Origin: JAEDES01 sp964616405
Lineage (GTDB): Bacteria; Bacillota_I; Bacilli_A; RF39; UBA660
Reading direction: 5' to 3'
NCBI GenBank assembly: GCA_964616405.1
Contig: CAZTRE010000013.1
Span: 1 to 29,981, forward strand
DNA length: 29,981 bases
A program made the position numbers and the translations under genes. The notes beneath the pieces are model-generated. The model saw only the letters and a list, made by a program, of their open reading frames with translations. It was not told the DNA's origin and ran no database searches. Of the stretch, positions 7,622 to 16,318 are shown piece after piece; positions within the stretch are counted from its first letter, which is position 1, and every line of letters starts with the position of its first letter.

Positions 7622-10600
7622 ATGGATAATAAAATGGAAATCTTATTAAACAAAATAAATATTGATAAAGATCATTATCAATATTTTTCTGATGCAAAGA
7701 TAACTAGAATTATTGTCAATAAAGCCGCAACTATTTGGAATATTTTTATTGATAAAAAATATTTGTTACCAGTAGAGATATTAGAAGAATTAGAAGAAAA
7801 AAAGTATTCTTTAGATGAAAAAGCTCAAGAAATAAAAATAATTTATAATATTGAAAATCCAAATATTGAAACATATTTAAGTTATTATCCACTATTATTA
7901 CAAAAGTTAAAAGATAAATTAAAGGTTACGGAGATATATGAAAATTGTCTTCGCGTTGAAGATGATTTCTTAATCTTAGTTGCCTCAAATGATGTTGAAC
8001 GAGAAAGACTACTTTCTTGTCGAGATGAAATATCAGCCTTTTATAAACAATTAAATTATAATTTTAATATAGATATTGTTACTCGTCATGAAGAAAATAT
8101 ATTAGAGGAAATAAAACAGGAATTAGAAGAGTCTACTAAAGTAGCCTCAAAGCCAGGGAAAAAGGGATCACAAGTAAAAAATGAAACACCAAAGGAAAAA
8201 CAATTTAGGCGTGAAGCTAAAGATCCAAATAGTGTCATTGGGCGAGGAATAAAAGAAGACCCTATCAAAATAAAAACCTTAATTGGTGAAGATAATAATG
8301 TTGTTATTGAGGCAAAAGTTTTCGGTACGGATTATTTTGAATCATCAAAAACAGACTTCAAAATCATTACCTTAAAAGTCACAGATTTTTCTGATAGTAT
8401 TTATTGTAAAGTATTTGTCCGTGATAGCGAAGAATATACTCGTCTTTGCAAAGAATTTAAAGCAGGTAACTGGTATAAAATTAGGGGTTATACAAAAAAT
8501 GATCAATTTTCTAAGGAACTAGTTTTAAATGCTCGCGATATAATTAAACTAGAACGTACAGAAGAAGGCATTAAAGATTTAGCTGAAGAAAAAAGAGTAG
8601 AACTACACTGCCACACTATTATGAGTCAAATGGATGGAGTTGCTAACGAAGAGGCCATTGTTAAACAGGCTATGAAGTGGGGACATAAAGCCATTGCTAT
8701 CACAGACCACAATGGGGTTCAAGGTTTCCCACATGTCTTTAATTTAGTAACTGGACACAATAAAAATTTAAAAGAAGGCGAAGAACCCTTCAAAGTAATT
8801 TATGGTGCTGAACTAGTTATGATTGATGATAGTGTAAATATTGTTATTCGTCCAAATAAAGAAGTAATGCTAGATCAAACTTATGTTGTCTTTGACTTTG
8901 AAACAACAGGATTTAATGCCGGTGGTGCCGACTCAATCATTGAAATTGGGGCTGTAAAAATCCGTAATGGAGAAATTTTAGAAAAGTATGATGAACTAAT
9001 CAATCCTGGGCGACCACTTCCACAAAAAATTATTGATGTTACAAATATAACTGATGCTATGTTAGAGGGCAAAGATAATGAAGAAAATGCCATCAAACGT
9101 TTTATTGAATGGTTTGGGGACTGCCCGATGGTTGCTCATAATGCTAAATTTGACGTTTCATTTCTTGAAATGGCCTATAATAAATATAACTTAGGTGAAT
9201 TTACTAACCCAGTCATTGATACATTAGAATTATCGCGTACAATGGATAATACTTATGCCAGACATTCGTTATCTGCTTTGGTAAAAAGATATGATATTCC
9301 GTGGGATGAATCAGCTCACCATCGTGGTGATTATGACGCTGAAGGAACTGCCTTAGTTTTCCATAAAATGTTAAAGAAATTATCTAATCGTAACATTGAA
9401 ACAATGGATCAATTAGACACTTTAGTTACCAAAGATGAAATTCATAAGTATGGTCGAGCTCACCACGTCAACTTATTAGTAAAAAATAAAACTGGTTTAA
9501 AGAATTTATTTAAATTAGTATCTTTAGCCAACACAACTTATCTTTATAAAACACCACGTATTTTAAGAAGTGTAATTGAAGCACATCGAGAAGGTTTATT
9601 AGTAGGTAGTGGTTGCTATGAAAGTGAAGTTTTTACTGAAGGTAAATCTAAAAGTGAAGATGAATTATCAAATATTATTAGATTTTATGACTATGTTGAG
9701 GTTCAACCGCTAGAATGTTACAATCACATGATTCAATCAGGTGATTTTGCTACCGAAGTAGAACTTGCCGCCCTTCTTCAAAAAATAATTCGTGTTACCG
9801 AAGAGGCTGGTAAAATAATTGTCGCAACAGGAGATGTTCACCATATAAAAAGAGAAGATAAAATCTTTAGAGAAATTATTGTTAATCAAAAAGTACCGGG
9901 TGGGGGACGTCATCCTTTAGCTAGAAATGGTATTAAATCAATTCCATCTAATCACTTACGTACAACAGATGAGATGCTTAATGATTTTAAGTTCCTAGAA
10001 AATGATGACTTAGCTTATCGTATTGTAGTTGAAAATACTAATAAAATAGCCGATATGGTTGAAATAGTTGAAGTAATACCAGATACAGGGGGTATTCCAT
10101 TCTCACCAAGAATCAAAAGTGATGATGGAACTTCTTACTTAGATTGTCCTCGTGTCGTTACCGACTTAGTATATACAAAAGCAGCTGATTGGTATGGCGC
10201 TCCACTTCCATATTCCATAGAAGAACGTATCGCAACAGAGCTTTATGGTGATATTGTTTTAAAGACGGTCAAAGAAAATTTAAAGAGTCAAAATTTAGAT
10301 GAAGAAGAATTTGAAAAACAAGCATATAAACAAACTCATGATATTATTTGGGAAGGCTTTGATAAAGTAAAAGAATTAATTAGTGATTATATAAAAAGAA
10401 CTAGTGAAGAAGAACTTGATGAAAAGGGATTAGAAAAAGCCGTTAAAAAGGCCATGGGAGGTATCATCGGAGGAGGATTCGATCCGATCTATTTAATTGC
10501 TCAACGTTTAGTAAAGCACTCTAATGATGAAGGGTATTTAGTTGGTTCCCGTGGTTCCGTAGGATCTAGTTTCGTTGCGACAATGATGGGAATTACTGAA

Positions 10601-12247
10601 GTAAACCCACTATCTGCTCATTATCGCTGCCCTAAGTGTAAAGTAAGTATTTTTGAAGATGAAGATGGAAAATCTTTCGGAGCTGATTATTCATCTGGAT
10701 TCGATCTTCCAGACAAGATGTGTCCAAATTGTAATATTCCATTGATAAAAGATGGGCAAGATATGCCTTTCGCTACATTCTTAGGATTTAATGCTGATAA
10801 AGTTCCAGATATTGACCTTAACTTCTCAGATCTAAACCAGGCCAGTGCCCATGCTTATACTAAAGTCTTATTCGGAGAAGATAATGTTTTTCGTGCTGGA
10901 ACCATTGGTACTGTTGCTGATAAAACGGCTTTTGGATTCGTTAAAGGTTATTGTGAAGAAAAAGAACTAGGCGATATGCGTACCGCCGAAATTGAACGCC
11001 TTGCTATTGGCTGTACCGGTGTAAAAAGAACAACCGGTCAACATCCAGGCGGTATTGTCGTTGTTCCTGACTACAAAGAAGTATTCGATTTTACTCCTTA
11101 TCAATTTCCAGCCGAAGATGCAACTGCTGAATGGCGAACAACCCACTTTGATTATCACTCAATCGATCAATGTTTATTAAAACTAGATATCTTAGGCCAT
11201 TCAGATCCAACTCAATTACGTTTAATTCAAAATCAATCAGGTACAGATATTATGAAAGTACCATTAGATGATAAAGCCACCATGAGTATTTTCACATCTA
11301 CTGAGGCTCTAGGGGTTACAAAAGAGCAAATTATGTGTAATACTGGAACTCTTGGTATTCCGGAATTTGGAACCCCATTCACGATTAAATTAGTTGAAGA
11401 TACAAAGCCAACTACTTTTGGTGAGTTAGTTAAAATATCAGGACTTTCCCATGGAACTGACGTTTGGTTAGGAAATGCTCAAGAATTAATTAAAAATAAT
11501 ATTGTTCCATTCAAAGAAACAATTGGCTGTCGTGATGATATCATGGTTTATTTAATGTATCGTGGTGTTGCGCCAATTAAAGCGTTCAAAATAATGGAAT
11601 TTGTCCGTAAAGGAAGAGCTTCAAAAGATCCGGAGACTTGGAAAGGTCATGTTGAAACAATGAAAGAAGCTAATATTCCAGAATGGTTTATAGATTCTTG
11701 TGCTAAAATCAAATACATGTTCCCAAAAGCCCATGCCGCTGCTTATGTAACAAGTGCCTTCAGAATAGCTTGGTATAAAGTGCATATGCCAGTATACTTT
11801 TATGCTTCTTGGTATTCATCAAAGGCAACAGATGTTGATGTTGTTAGTATGATTAAAGGGTATGATGCGATAAAACAACGTCTAGAAGATATTTTAGTAA
11901 AAGGGTTTGAAGCTACTAATAAAGAAAATGGTCAAGCTGAAAGCCTAAAGGTATCTCTAGAAGCTGCGGCCCGTGGTATTAAATTCTTACCAATAGATTT
12001 ATATAAGAGTGAGGCAACAGTATGGATGGCTGCCTCTGATACAGAGATTTATCCACCATTTAATGCTATTGAAGGCCTAGGAGATACAGTTGCTCAAAAT
12101 ATTGTTCGTGAACGCGAAAATGGGACTTTTTTAAGCATTGAAGATGTCCAAAAACGTTGCAAGGTATCGCAAACATTAATTGATAAAATGAAGGATATGG
12201 GAATACTAAAAGATTTACCAGAATCAAATCAATTATCATTATTTTAA
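7622..12247 (+). CDS. polC: DNA polymerase III alpha subunit, PolC type
   Basis: A 1541-residue replicative polymerase with built-in proofreading. In order: an N-terminal domain; an OB fold (about 215-305); a split PHP domain beginning at ELHCHT (His329); a DEDD 3'-5' exonuclease inserted into it with DFETTGF (Asp425, Glu427), AHNAKFD and HRGDYDAEGTA; then the polymerase core with GSRGSVGSSFVATMM, a zinc-binding set (C1003, C1006, C1034, C1037) and PDIDLNF (catalytic Asp1063 and Asp1065). The C terminus reads NQLSLF, a beta-clamp-binding motif. It is about 80-100 residues longer than Bacillus PolC; part of the excess is a charged insertion near 880-940, just before GGIIGGGFDPIYLI. The ATG is preceded by GTGGGGGT. 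Its own terminator follows. Confidence 0.98.
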   Translation: MDNKMEILLNKINIDKDHYQYFSDAKITRIIVNKAATIWNIFIDKKYLLPVEILEELEEKKYSLDEKAQEIKIIYNIENPNIETYLSYYPLLLQKLKDKLKVTEIYENCLRVEDDFLILVASNDVERERLLSCRDEISAFYKQLNYNFNIDIVTRHEENILEEIKQELEESTKVASKPGKKGSQVKNETPKEKQFRREAKDPNSVIGRGIKEDPIKIKTLIGEDNNVVIEAKVFGTDYFESSKTDFKIITLKVTDFSDSIYCKVFVRDSEEYTRLCKEFKAGNWYKIRGYTKNDQFSKELVLNARDIIKLERTEEGIKDLAEEKRVELHCHTIMSQMDGVANEEAIVKQAMKWGHKAIAITDHNGVQGFPHVFNLVTGHNKNLKEGEEPFKVIYGAELVMIDDSVNIVIRPNKEVMLDQTYVVFDFETTGFNAGGADSIIEIGAVKIRNGEILEKYDELINPGRPLPQKIIDVTNITDAMLEGKDNEENAIKRFIEWFGDCPMVAHNAKFDVSFLEMAYNKYNLGEFTNPVIDTLELSRTMDNTYARHSLSALVKRYDIPWDESAHHRGDYDAEGTALVFHKMLKKLSNRNIETMDQLDTLVTKDEIHKYGRAHHVNLLVKNKTGLKNLFKLVSLANTTYLYKTPRILRSVIEAHREGLLVGSGCYESEVFTEGKSKSEDELSNIIRFYDYVEVQPLECYNHMIQSGDFATEVELAALLQKIIRVTEEAGKIIVATGDVHHIKREDKIFREIIVNQKVPGGGRHPLARNGIKSIPSNHLRTTDEMLNDFKFLENDDLAYRIVVENTNKIADMVEIVEVIPDTGGIPFSPRIKSDDGTSYLDCPRVVTDLVYTKAADWYGAPLPYSIEERIATELYGDIVLKTVKENLKSQNLDEEEFEKQAYKQTHDIIWEGFDKVKELISDYIKRTSEEELDEKGLEKAVKKAMGGIIGGGFDPIYLIAQRLVKHSNDEGYLVGSRGSVGSSFVATMMGITEVNPLSAHYRCPKCKVSIFEDEDGKSFGADYSSGFDLPDKMCPNCNIPLIKDGQDMPFATFLGFNADKVPDIDLNFSDLNQASAHAYTKVLFGEDNVFRAGTIGTVADKTAFGFVKGYCEEKELGDMRTAEIERLAIGCTGVKRTTGQHPGGIVVVPDYKEVFDFTPYQFPAEDATAEWRTTHFDYHSIDQCLLKLDILGHSDPTQLRLIQNQSGTDIMKVPLDDKATMSIFTSTEALGVTKEQIMCNTGTLGIPEFGTPFTIKLVEDTKPTTFGELVKISGLSHGTDVWLGNAQELIKNNIVPFKETIGCRDDIMVYLMYRGVAPIKAFKIMEFVRKGRASKDPETWKGHVETMKEANIPEWFIDSCAKIKYMFPKAHAAAYVTSAFRIAWYKVHMPVYFYASWYSSKATDVDVVSMIKGYDAIKQRLEDILVKGFEATNKENGQAESLKVSLEAAARGIKFLPIDLYKSEATVWMAASDTEIYPPFNAIEGLGDTVAQNIVRERENGTFLSIEDVQKRCKVSQTLIDKMKDMGILKDLPESNQLSLF

Positions 12248-12276
12248 AAAGAATGTCTAAAAAGCATTCTTTTCTT
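12246..12276 (+). terminator. Rho-independent terminator after polC
   Basis: An 8-bp stem AAAGAATG/CATTCTTT with a 9-nt loop, followed by TCTT. The right arm and tail resemble those of the terminator at 15091. Confidence 0.7.
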
Positions 12277-12304
12277 GCGTAAGATTTATTAAAAATAGTA
12301 TACT
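12275..12304 (+). promoter_or_regulatory. Promoter of VanY-TruB gene
   Basis: TTGCGT (12275-12280), 18-nt spacer, TATACT (12299-12304), ending 24 nt before the start codon. Confidence 0.6.
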
Positions 12305-12328
12305 TAAAATAAGTGGAGGGGTAATAAA

Positions 12329-13726
12329 ATGACAAAAACAGTATTAGTAAATAAAGATCATAAAATAAAGGATTCTTATCTCAAACGAGTTAATTTAATT
12401 CCCATCATAGATATAGATGGTGAAGACCAGTTAATAGAAGAGGAAACATATCAAAAATTTCTTGAATTAAAAGAATACCTAAGTACCAAAAATATTAAGA
12501 TAGCTATAGACTCAGCGTATAGAAGCCCAAAGCGTCAACAAGAACTATATCAAGAATTTTGCATAAAGTATGGAACAGATTATGCCGATTCAACTGTTGC
12601 CGCTGTCGGTACCAGCGAGCACCATACTGGTTTAGCCATTGACTTGACACTAATTACTCCTACTGGGGTTTTAAACGATAATATAGAGCATGAAAAATAT
12701 CGCAACACTTATAAAGAGATTCATAAAGTATTACATAAATTTGGTTTTATTCTTCGTTACCCAGAAGGAAAGGAAAATATAACAGGATATCATTATGAAC
12801 CATGGCACATTCGTTACGTTGGAGATTTTGTTGCCCCAATAATTTATGAGAATAATTACACTTTAGAAGAATATTTAACTAACTATAGTGCCATTCTTTT
12901 AGTAAATAAACAAAAGGGTATGACTTCTTTTGATGTAGTTAATGAAATTTCTCATTTATTTGGCATAAAAAAAGTTGGTCATACAGGTACTCTTGATCCC
13001 TTAGCAGAAGGAGTCCTAATTGTCGCAATCGGTAAAGCTACAAAAGTTGTGGAATTATTAACATCTACTTATAAAGAGTATATTGCCACTGTTAAATTAG
13101 GATTAAAAACAGATACGGGTGATATTACTGGCCAAGTTCTAGAAACATCTCTAGTTCCAAATTTGGATAATTTAGAAGAGGTTTTGGCTAGTTTTCAAAA
13201 AACATATCTTCAAGAAGTACCCATTTATTCCGCTGTAAAAGTTAATGGTAAAAAATTATATGAATATGCCAGAAATAATGAAGAAGTAAAATTACCTAAA
13301 AAAGAAGTTACTATCAAAAGTATAGATCTTTTAGAAAAAGATTGTGAAAGTTTTGCCTTCAAGACCTTAGTATCAAAAGGCTGTTATATTAGAAGTTTAA
13401 TCGAAGATATTGCGAAAGAACTTAATTGTTGTGCCACTATGAGTTCGCTACTCAGAACTAAACAAGGAATTATTGACATTAAAGATACCGCCACTCTAGA
13501 AATGATTAGAAATAAAAAGTTTAAAACTTATGAAATAGATGAAGTTTTAGATTTACCTGTTATTATAGTGGATGAAATTTTAGAAAGAAAAATAATGACC
13601 GGTCAAAAAATATCTAATACTTTTACCATCCAAGATAAAGTGATTTTTAAAAACCAAAATAATAAAATATTAGGTATTTATATGCATAAAAACGATGAAT
13701 TAGTTACCTGGAAAAACTTTGTCTAG
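12329..13726 (+). CDS. truB: Fusion of VanY-type D,D-carboxypeptidase domain and tRNA pseudouridine-55 synthase TruB
   Basis: A 465-residue single open frame with two unrelated enzymes. Residues about 20-172 form a VanY/LdcB-like zinc peptidase: SAYRSPKRQQELY, SEHHTGLAID (His98, Asp105) and EPWHIRY (Glu157, His160) supply the complete ligand and catalytic set. Residues about 188-465 form TruB, which makes pseudouridine 55 in tRNA: LLVNKQKGMTSFDVV, then GHTGTLDPLAEGVL with catalytic Asp223, then YKEYIATVKLGLKTDTGD. There is no signal peptide, so the peptidase domain is predicted cytoplasmic, as VanXY-type enzymes are. No RBS or start codon is seen at the junction, so the domains should be translated as one chain. 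The ATG at 12329 follows GTGGAGGGGT. Both domains are well supported; the value of joining them is unknown. Confidence 0.9.
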   Translation: MTKTVLVNKDHKIKDSYLKRVNLIPIIDIDGEDQLIEEETYQKFLELKEYLSTKNIKIAIDSAYRSPKRQQELYQEFCIKYGTDYADSTVAAVGTSEHHTGLAIDLTLITPTGVLNDNIEHEKYRNTYKEIHKVLHKFGFILRYPEGKENITGYHYEPWHIRYVGDFVAPIIYENNYTLEEYLTNYSAILLVNKQKGMTSFDVVNEISHLFGIKKVGHTGTLDPLAEGVLIVAIGKATKVVELLTSTYKEYIATVKLGLKTDTGDITGQVLETSLVPNLDNLEEVLASFQKTYLQEVPIYSAVKVNGKKLYEYARNNEEVKLPKKEVTIKSIDLLEKDCESFAFKTLVSKGCYIRSLIEDIAKELNCCATMSSLLRTKQGIIDIKDTATLEMIRNKKFKTYEIDEVLDLPVIIVDEILERKIMTGQKISNTFTIQDKVIFKNQNNKILGIYMHKNDELVTWKNFV

Positions 13727-13737
13727 CTTAAAAACAC

Positions 13738-13766
13738 TTTACAAAATCCTCATTTTGTGATATAAT
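13738..13766 (+). promoter_or_regulatory. Strong promoter with an embedded inverted repeat
   Basis: TTTACA (13738-13743), 17-nt spacer, TATAAT (13761-13766) preceded by TGA (extended -10). An inverted repeat ACAAAAT-CCTC-ATTTTGT (13741-13758) lies between and overlaps the -35; it could be an operator or the remnant terminator of the preceding gene. Confidence 0.8.
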
Positions 13767-13798
13767 TTGCTCACATATGAAAAAGGGGGATTTTGAGT

Positions 13799-15082
13799 AT
13801 GGCAAAGTTTGAAGATTATTATCAAATTTTAGGTGTAGATAGAAATGCTAGCGATGATGAAATAAAAAAGGCATATAAATCAAAAGTCAAGCGAGTGCAT
13901 CCGGACTTGCACGATAAAGAAAAGACAACTAATCGTGAAGAGTATGCTAAATGTGAGGAACTAACAAAATTATATAATAACGCTTATGAAATCTTAGGAG
14001 ATGAAAATAAACGTAGTAAATATGATGCAGAATTAGCTGCCTATCAGGCAAGAAAAAATCAAAAACATAGTCAAAAGTACTATGATGATTTATTTAGACA
14101 TTATCAAGAACCTAAAAATCAACCTCGAAGCGAAAGTGAAAATACTGCTAAGCAAAAGGAGATTATTGAAGATCGTGTTCTTTATTATATGTTAAAGGAA
14201 CTATTAGATGAAATCGAGGAAGTATGGGATGAAGTCCGTGCAGATGAAAAACGAAACTCCTTTACTAAACGTCACAGCAAAATAGATCAAAAGATAAAAG
14301 ATGATGATAAAAAGACACGTACTAAAGTATATGTTGAGCAAGATAGTAAAGGAAATACATATCAAAGAACACAAGAAGAACCAAGAACTGCTTCAGAAAC
14401 AATTAGATTCCAATTTGAACGTGGTATAATTCATGTTGCCTCTGAGTTTTTAACTCAGCTAAAGAAATTAGATCCTAGAAAAGAAAAAAGTGTTACAAAG
14501 TATGTTATAAGAAATCGTAAAAATTTAGCTGGTATCGTAGCAGCAGCAGTTGCTTTTGCAGTCTGTGTAACTCCTACAACGGCTAAAAAAGAAGCTTCTC
14601 CATCAACATCAAGCGGCAGCTCTTATGCTTATGAACAAACTACAAATTTAAACGAAGAAGCTAATAATGAATATACTGTATTTCGTAAATACAAAGTTGA
14701 ATATGGAGATACCGTATCACAGTTAGCTGCCGATGCTGGATGTTCAATCAATGAAATTAGACGTCAAAACAACATAGCAAATGCATCAAGTATTTATGAA
14801 GGACAACAACTTATTATTCCATACCATATTGATAAAGAAGATTTAGAATACGCTACATATTCTGATGGTGTAGCATTAGGCGAATCCTTAAGTGAATTTG
14901 CTAAACGTCATTCAACGACAATTGATTCAATTATTAGTTTAAATGAAGAATCAATTGATGATGGAGTTGTTTTAAGTGAATCACTATTAGTACCAAACTT
15001 CAAATCAAGAGGCGAAATAAAAATACAAAAAGCTAATAATAAAACCTATACTTATACAAAAATTCATGAGAGTAATCAATAA
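13799..15082 (+). CDS. J-domain / transmembrane / LysM protein
   Basis: A 427-residue protein. An N-terminal J domain (residues 5-72: YYQILGVDRNASDDEIKKAY; HPD at 34-36; YEILGDENKRSKYD) is followed by a long charged linker. One membrane helix (about 242-260, LAGIVAAAVAFAVCV) comes next, then a Thr/Ser-rich spacer. A LysM domain (about 297-343, YKVEYGDTVSQLA ... IYEGQQLIIP) follows, and then a weaker second LysM-like unit (about 350-400). The expected topology is J domain inside, LysM units outside binding peptidoglycan, which would place a DnaK-recruiting domain at the wall-facing membrane. It lacks the Gly/Phe and zinc-finger parts of DnaJ. The ATG at 13799 has AGGGGGA 8 nt upstream; the TTG at 13793 is too close to that RBS. 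Confidence 0.88.
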   Translation: MAKFEDYYQILGVDRNASDDEIKKAYKSKVKRVHPDLHDKEKTTNREEYAKCEELTKLYNNAYEILGDENKRSKYDAELAAYQARKNQKHSQKYYDDLFRHYQEPKNQPRSESENTAKQKEIIEDRVLYYMLKELLDEIEEVWDEVRADEKRNSFTKRHSKIDQKIKDDDKKTRTKVYVEQDSKGNTYQRTQEEPRTASETIRFQFERGIIHVASEFLTQLKKLDPRKEKSVTKYVIRNRKNLAGIVAAAVAFAVCVTPTTAKKEASPSTSSGSSYAYEQTTNLNEEANNEYTVFRKYKVEYGDTVSQLAADAGCSINEIRRQNNIANASSIYEGQQLIIPYHIDKEDLEYATYSDGVALGESLSEFAKRHSTTIDSIISLNEESIDDGVVLSESLLVPNFKSRGEIKIQKANNKTYTYTKIHESNQ

Positions 15083-15090
15083 TAAAACTA

Positions 15091-15121
15091 AAAGAATGAT
15101 GCAATAATCATTCTTTTCTTA
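15091..15121 (+). terminator. Rho-independent terminator
   Basis: A 10-bp stem AAAGAATGAT/ATCATTCTTT with a 6-nt loop, then TCTT. Confidence 0.8.
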
Positions 15122-15152
15122 TGTAAAGTATCTTTTTTTTAAATTTATCATC

Positions 15153-15181
15153 TTCAAACAATCAAAAATATATAGTATAAT
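15153..15181 (+). promoter_or_regulatory. Promoter of cation exchanger gene
   Basis: TTCAAA (15153-15158), 17-nt spacer, TATAAT (15176-15181), 29 nt before the start codon. The -35 is weak. Confidence 0.55.
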
Positions 15182-15210
15182 TATCAAAAAAAGAATAGAA
15201 AGGTGATAAC

Positions 15211-16167
15211 ATGCTAGAACTAGTATTTTTAATAATTGGATTTATTATGATTATTAAAGCCAGTGATGTATTAGTTGATTCAGCTTCATCTATAGCCACA
15301 AAATTTAAAGTACCAAAAATGTTAATAGCCTTAACTATTGTTTCATTTGGAACTTGTGCTCCAGAAATTGCTATTTCTTTTAACAGTGTAATTGCTAAAA
15401 ATGGTACAATGGCTTTTGCCAATGTCATTGGTAGTTGTATTGTCAACGTCTTTTTTATCATTGGCTTGGCGGCATTAATTAAACCAATTAAAGTAAAACA
15501 TGCAACTGTAAAAAAAGAGTTACCAATTCTTCTTTTAATAACAACATCATTTGCTGTTTTAATGTTAGATAGTCTTTTTAACCATAAAAATCCAAACGTT
15601 TTTTCACAAGCAGATGGAATTGTGTTAATATTATTATTCTTTATGTTTGTTTCTTATTTAGTTCAACTTTTCCGTGGTCGAGCTATTGAAGAAGTAGAAG
15701 AAAGAGTTGAAATTAAGTATGATAACATTTTTATTGCGACAGTCCTATTGATTTTGTCAATTGTACTGATAAGTTTGAGCAGTAATATAATTGTTGATAA
15801 TGCTATCAAACTTGCAACATCTATTGGTATAAGTGAAAAAGTTATTACTATGACAGCTATCGTTATTGGAACTTCACTTCCAGAATTGATGCTTACCATA
15901 TCCTCAGCGAAAAAAGGTGAGTTTGATATGACAATCGGTAATATAATTGGTACTAATATATTTAATATCTGTGTGGTTTTAGGATTACCAATTGCTATTT
16001 ATGGCGATATTATGTTAGAAAATTTCTCCATTGTCGATATTTTAGTAGTATTCTTAACTTCCTTTGACTTATTTTTATTCGCCAGAAGTGAACGTACAAT
16101 TTCTAAAAGGGAAGGAATTATTATGCTTCTAATATTTGTTGTTTACTATATATATTTATTTATCTAG
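15211..16167 (+). CDS. CaCA-family sodium/calcium-type antiporter (YrbG-like)
   Basis: A 318-residue integral membrane protein with about ten hydrophobic helices in two related halves. Each half carries the alpha-repeat signature of the Ca2+:cation antiporter family. The first half has SFGTCAPEIAIS followed by NVIGSCIVN; the second has VIGTSLPELMLTISS followed by NIIGTNIFN. The Glu in each PE pair is the conserved ion-binding residue. A charged cytoplasmic loop (about 148-168, RGRAIEEVEERVE) separates the halves. Length matches YrbG-like exchangers (about 310-325). It starts at ATG 15211 behind AGAAAGGTGAT. The ion preference (Ca2+, Na+ or K+) cannot be read from sequence. Confidence 0.92.
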   Translation: MLELVFLIIGFIMIIKASDVLVDSASSIATKFKVPKMLIALTIVSFGTCAPEIAISFNSVIAKNGTMAFANVIGSCIVNVFFIIGLAALIKPIKVKHATVKKELPILLLITTSFAVLMLDSLFNHKNPNVFSQADGIVLILLFFMFVSYLVQLFRGRAIEEVEERVEIKYDNIFIATVLLILSIVLISLSSNIIVDNAIKLATSIGISEKVITMTAIVIGTSLPELMLTISSAKKGEFDMTIGNIIGTNIFNICVVLGLPIAIYGDIMLENFSIVDILVVFLTSFDLFLFARSERTISKREGIIMLLIFVVYYIYLFI

Positions 16168-16185
16168 CAAAAACTAGATATTTTT
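16162..16185 (+). terminator. Weak terminator overlapping the exchanger stop codon
   Basis: A 6-bp stem ATCTAG/CTAGAT with a 6-nt loop, followed by ATTTTT. Confidence 0.5.
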
Positions 16186-16226
16186 AATAATTTATCCTAT
16201 AAATGAATATTTTTACCTATATTTTC

Positions 16227-16254
16227 TTGTAATATAAGAAATATGTGCTATAAT
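16227..16254 (+). promoter_or_regulatory. Promoter of the rimP-nusA-infB operon
   Basis: TTGTAA (16227-16232), 16-nt spacer, TATAAT (16249-16254) with an upstream TGC making it an extended -10. Confidence 0.75.
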
Positions 16255-16266
16255 ATAAGCAGAAAG

Positions 16267-16293
16267 GAGTGGGAAACGAATAAGTTCCCACTC
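16267..16293 (+). promoter_or_regulatory. rimP-operon leader hairpin
   Basis: A perfect 9-bp stem GAGTGGGAA/TTCCCACTC with a 9-nt loop, a few nt after the expected transcription start. It is followed by a T-rich stretch and then the rimP RBS (AGGAGGTGA, 16306-16314). Similar GTGGG/CCCAC leader hairpins precede rimP in other Firmicutes, from memory. It may act in attenuation, autoregulation by NusA or mRNA stability; none of these is shown. Confidence 0.7.
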
Positions 16294-16318
16294 TTATTGT
16301 TATTTAGGAGGTGAAATA

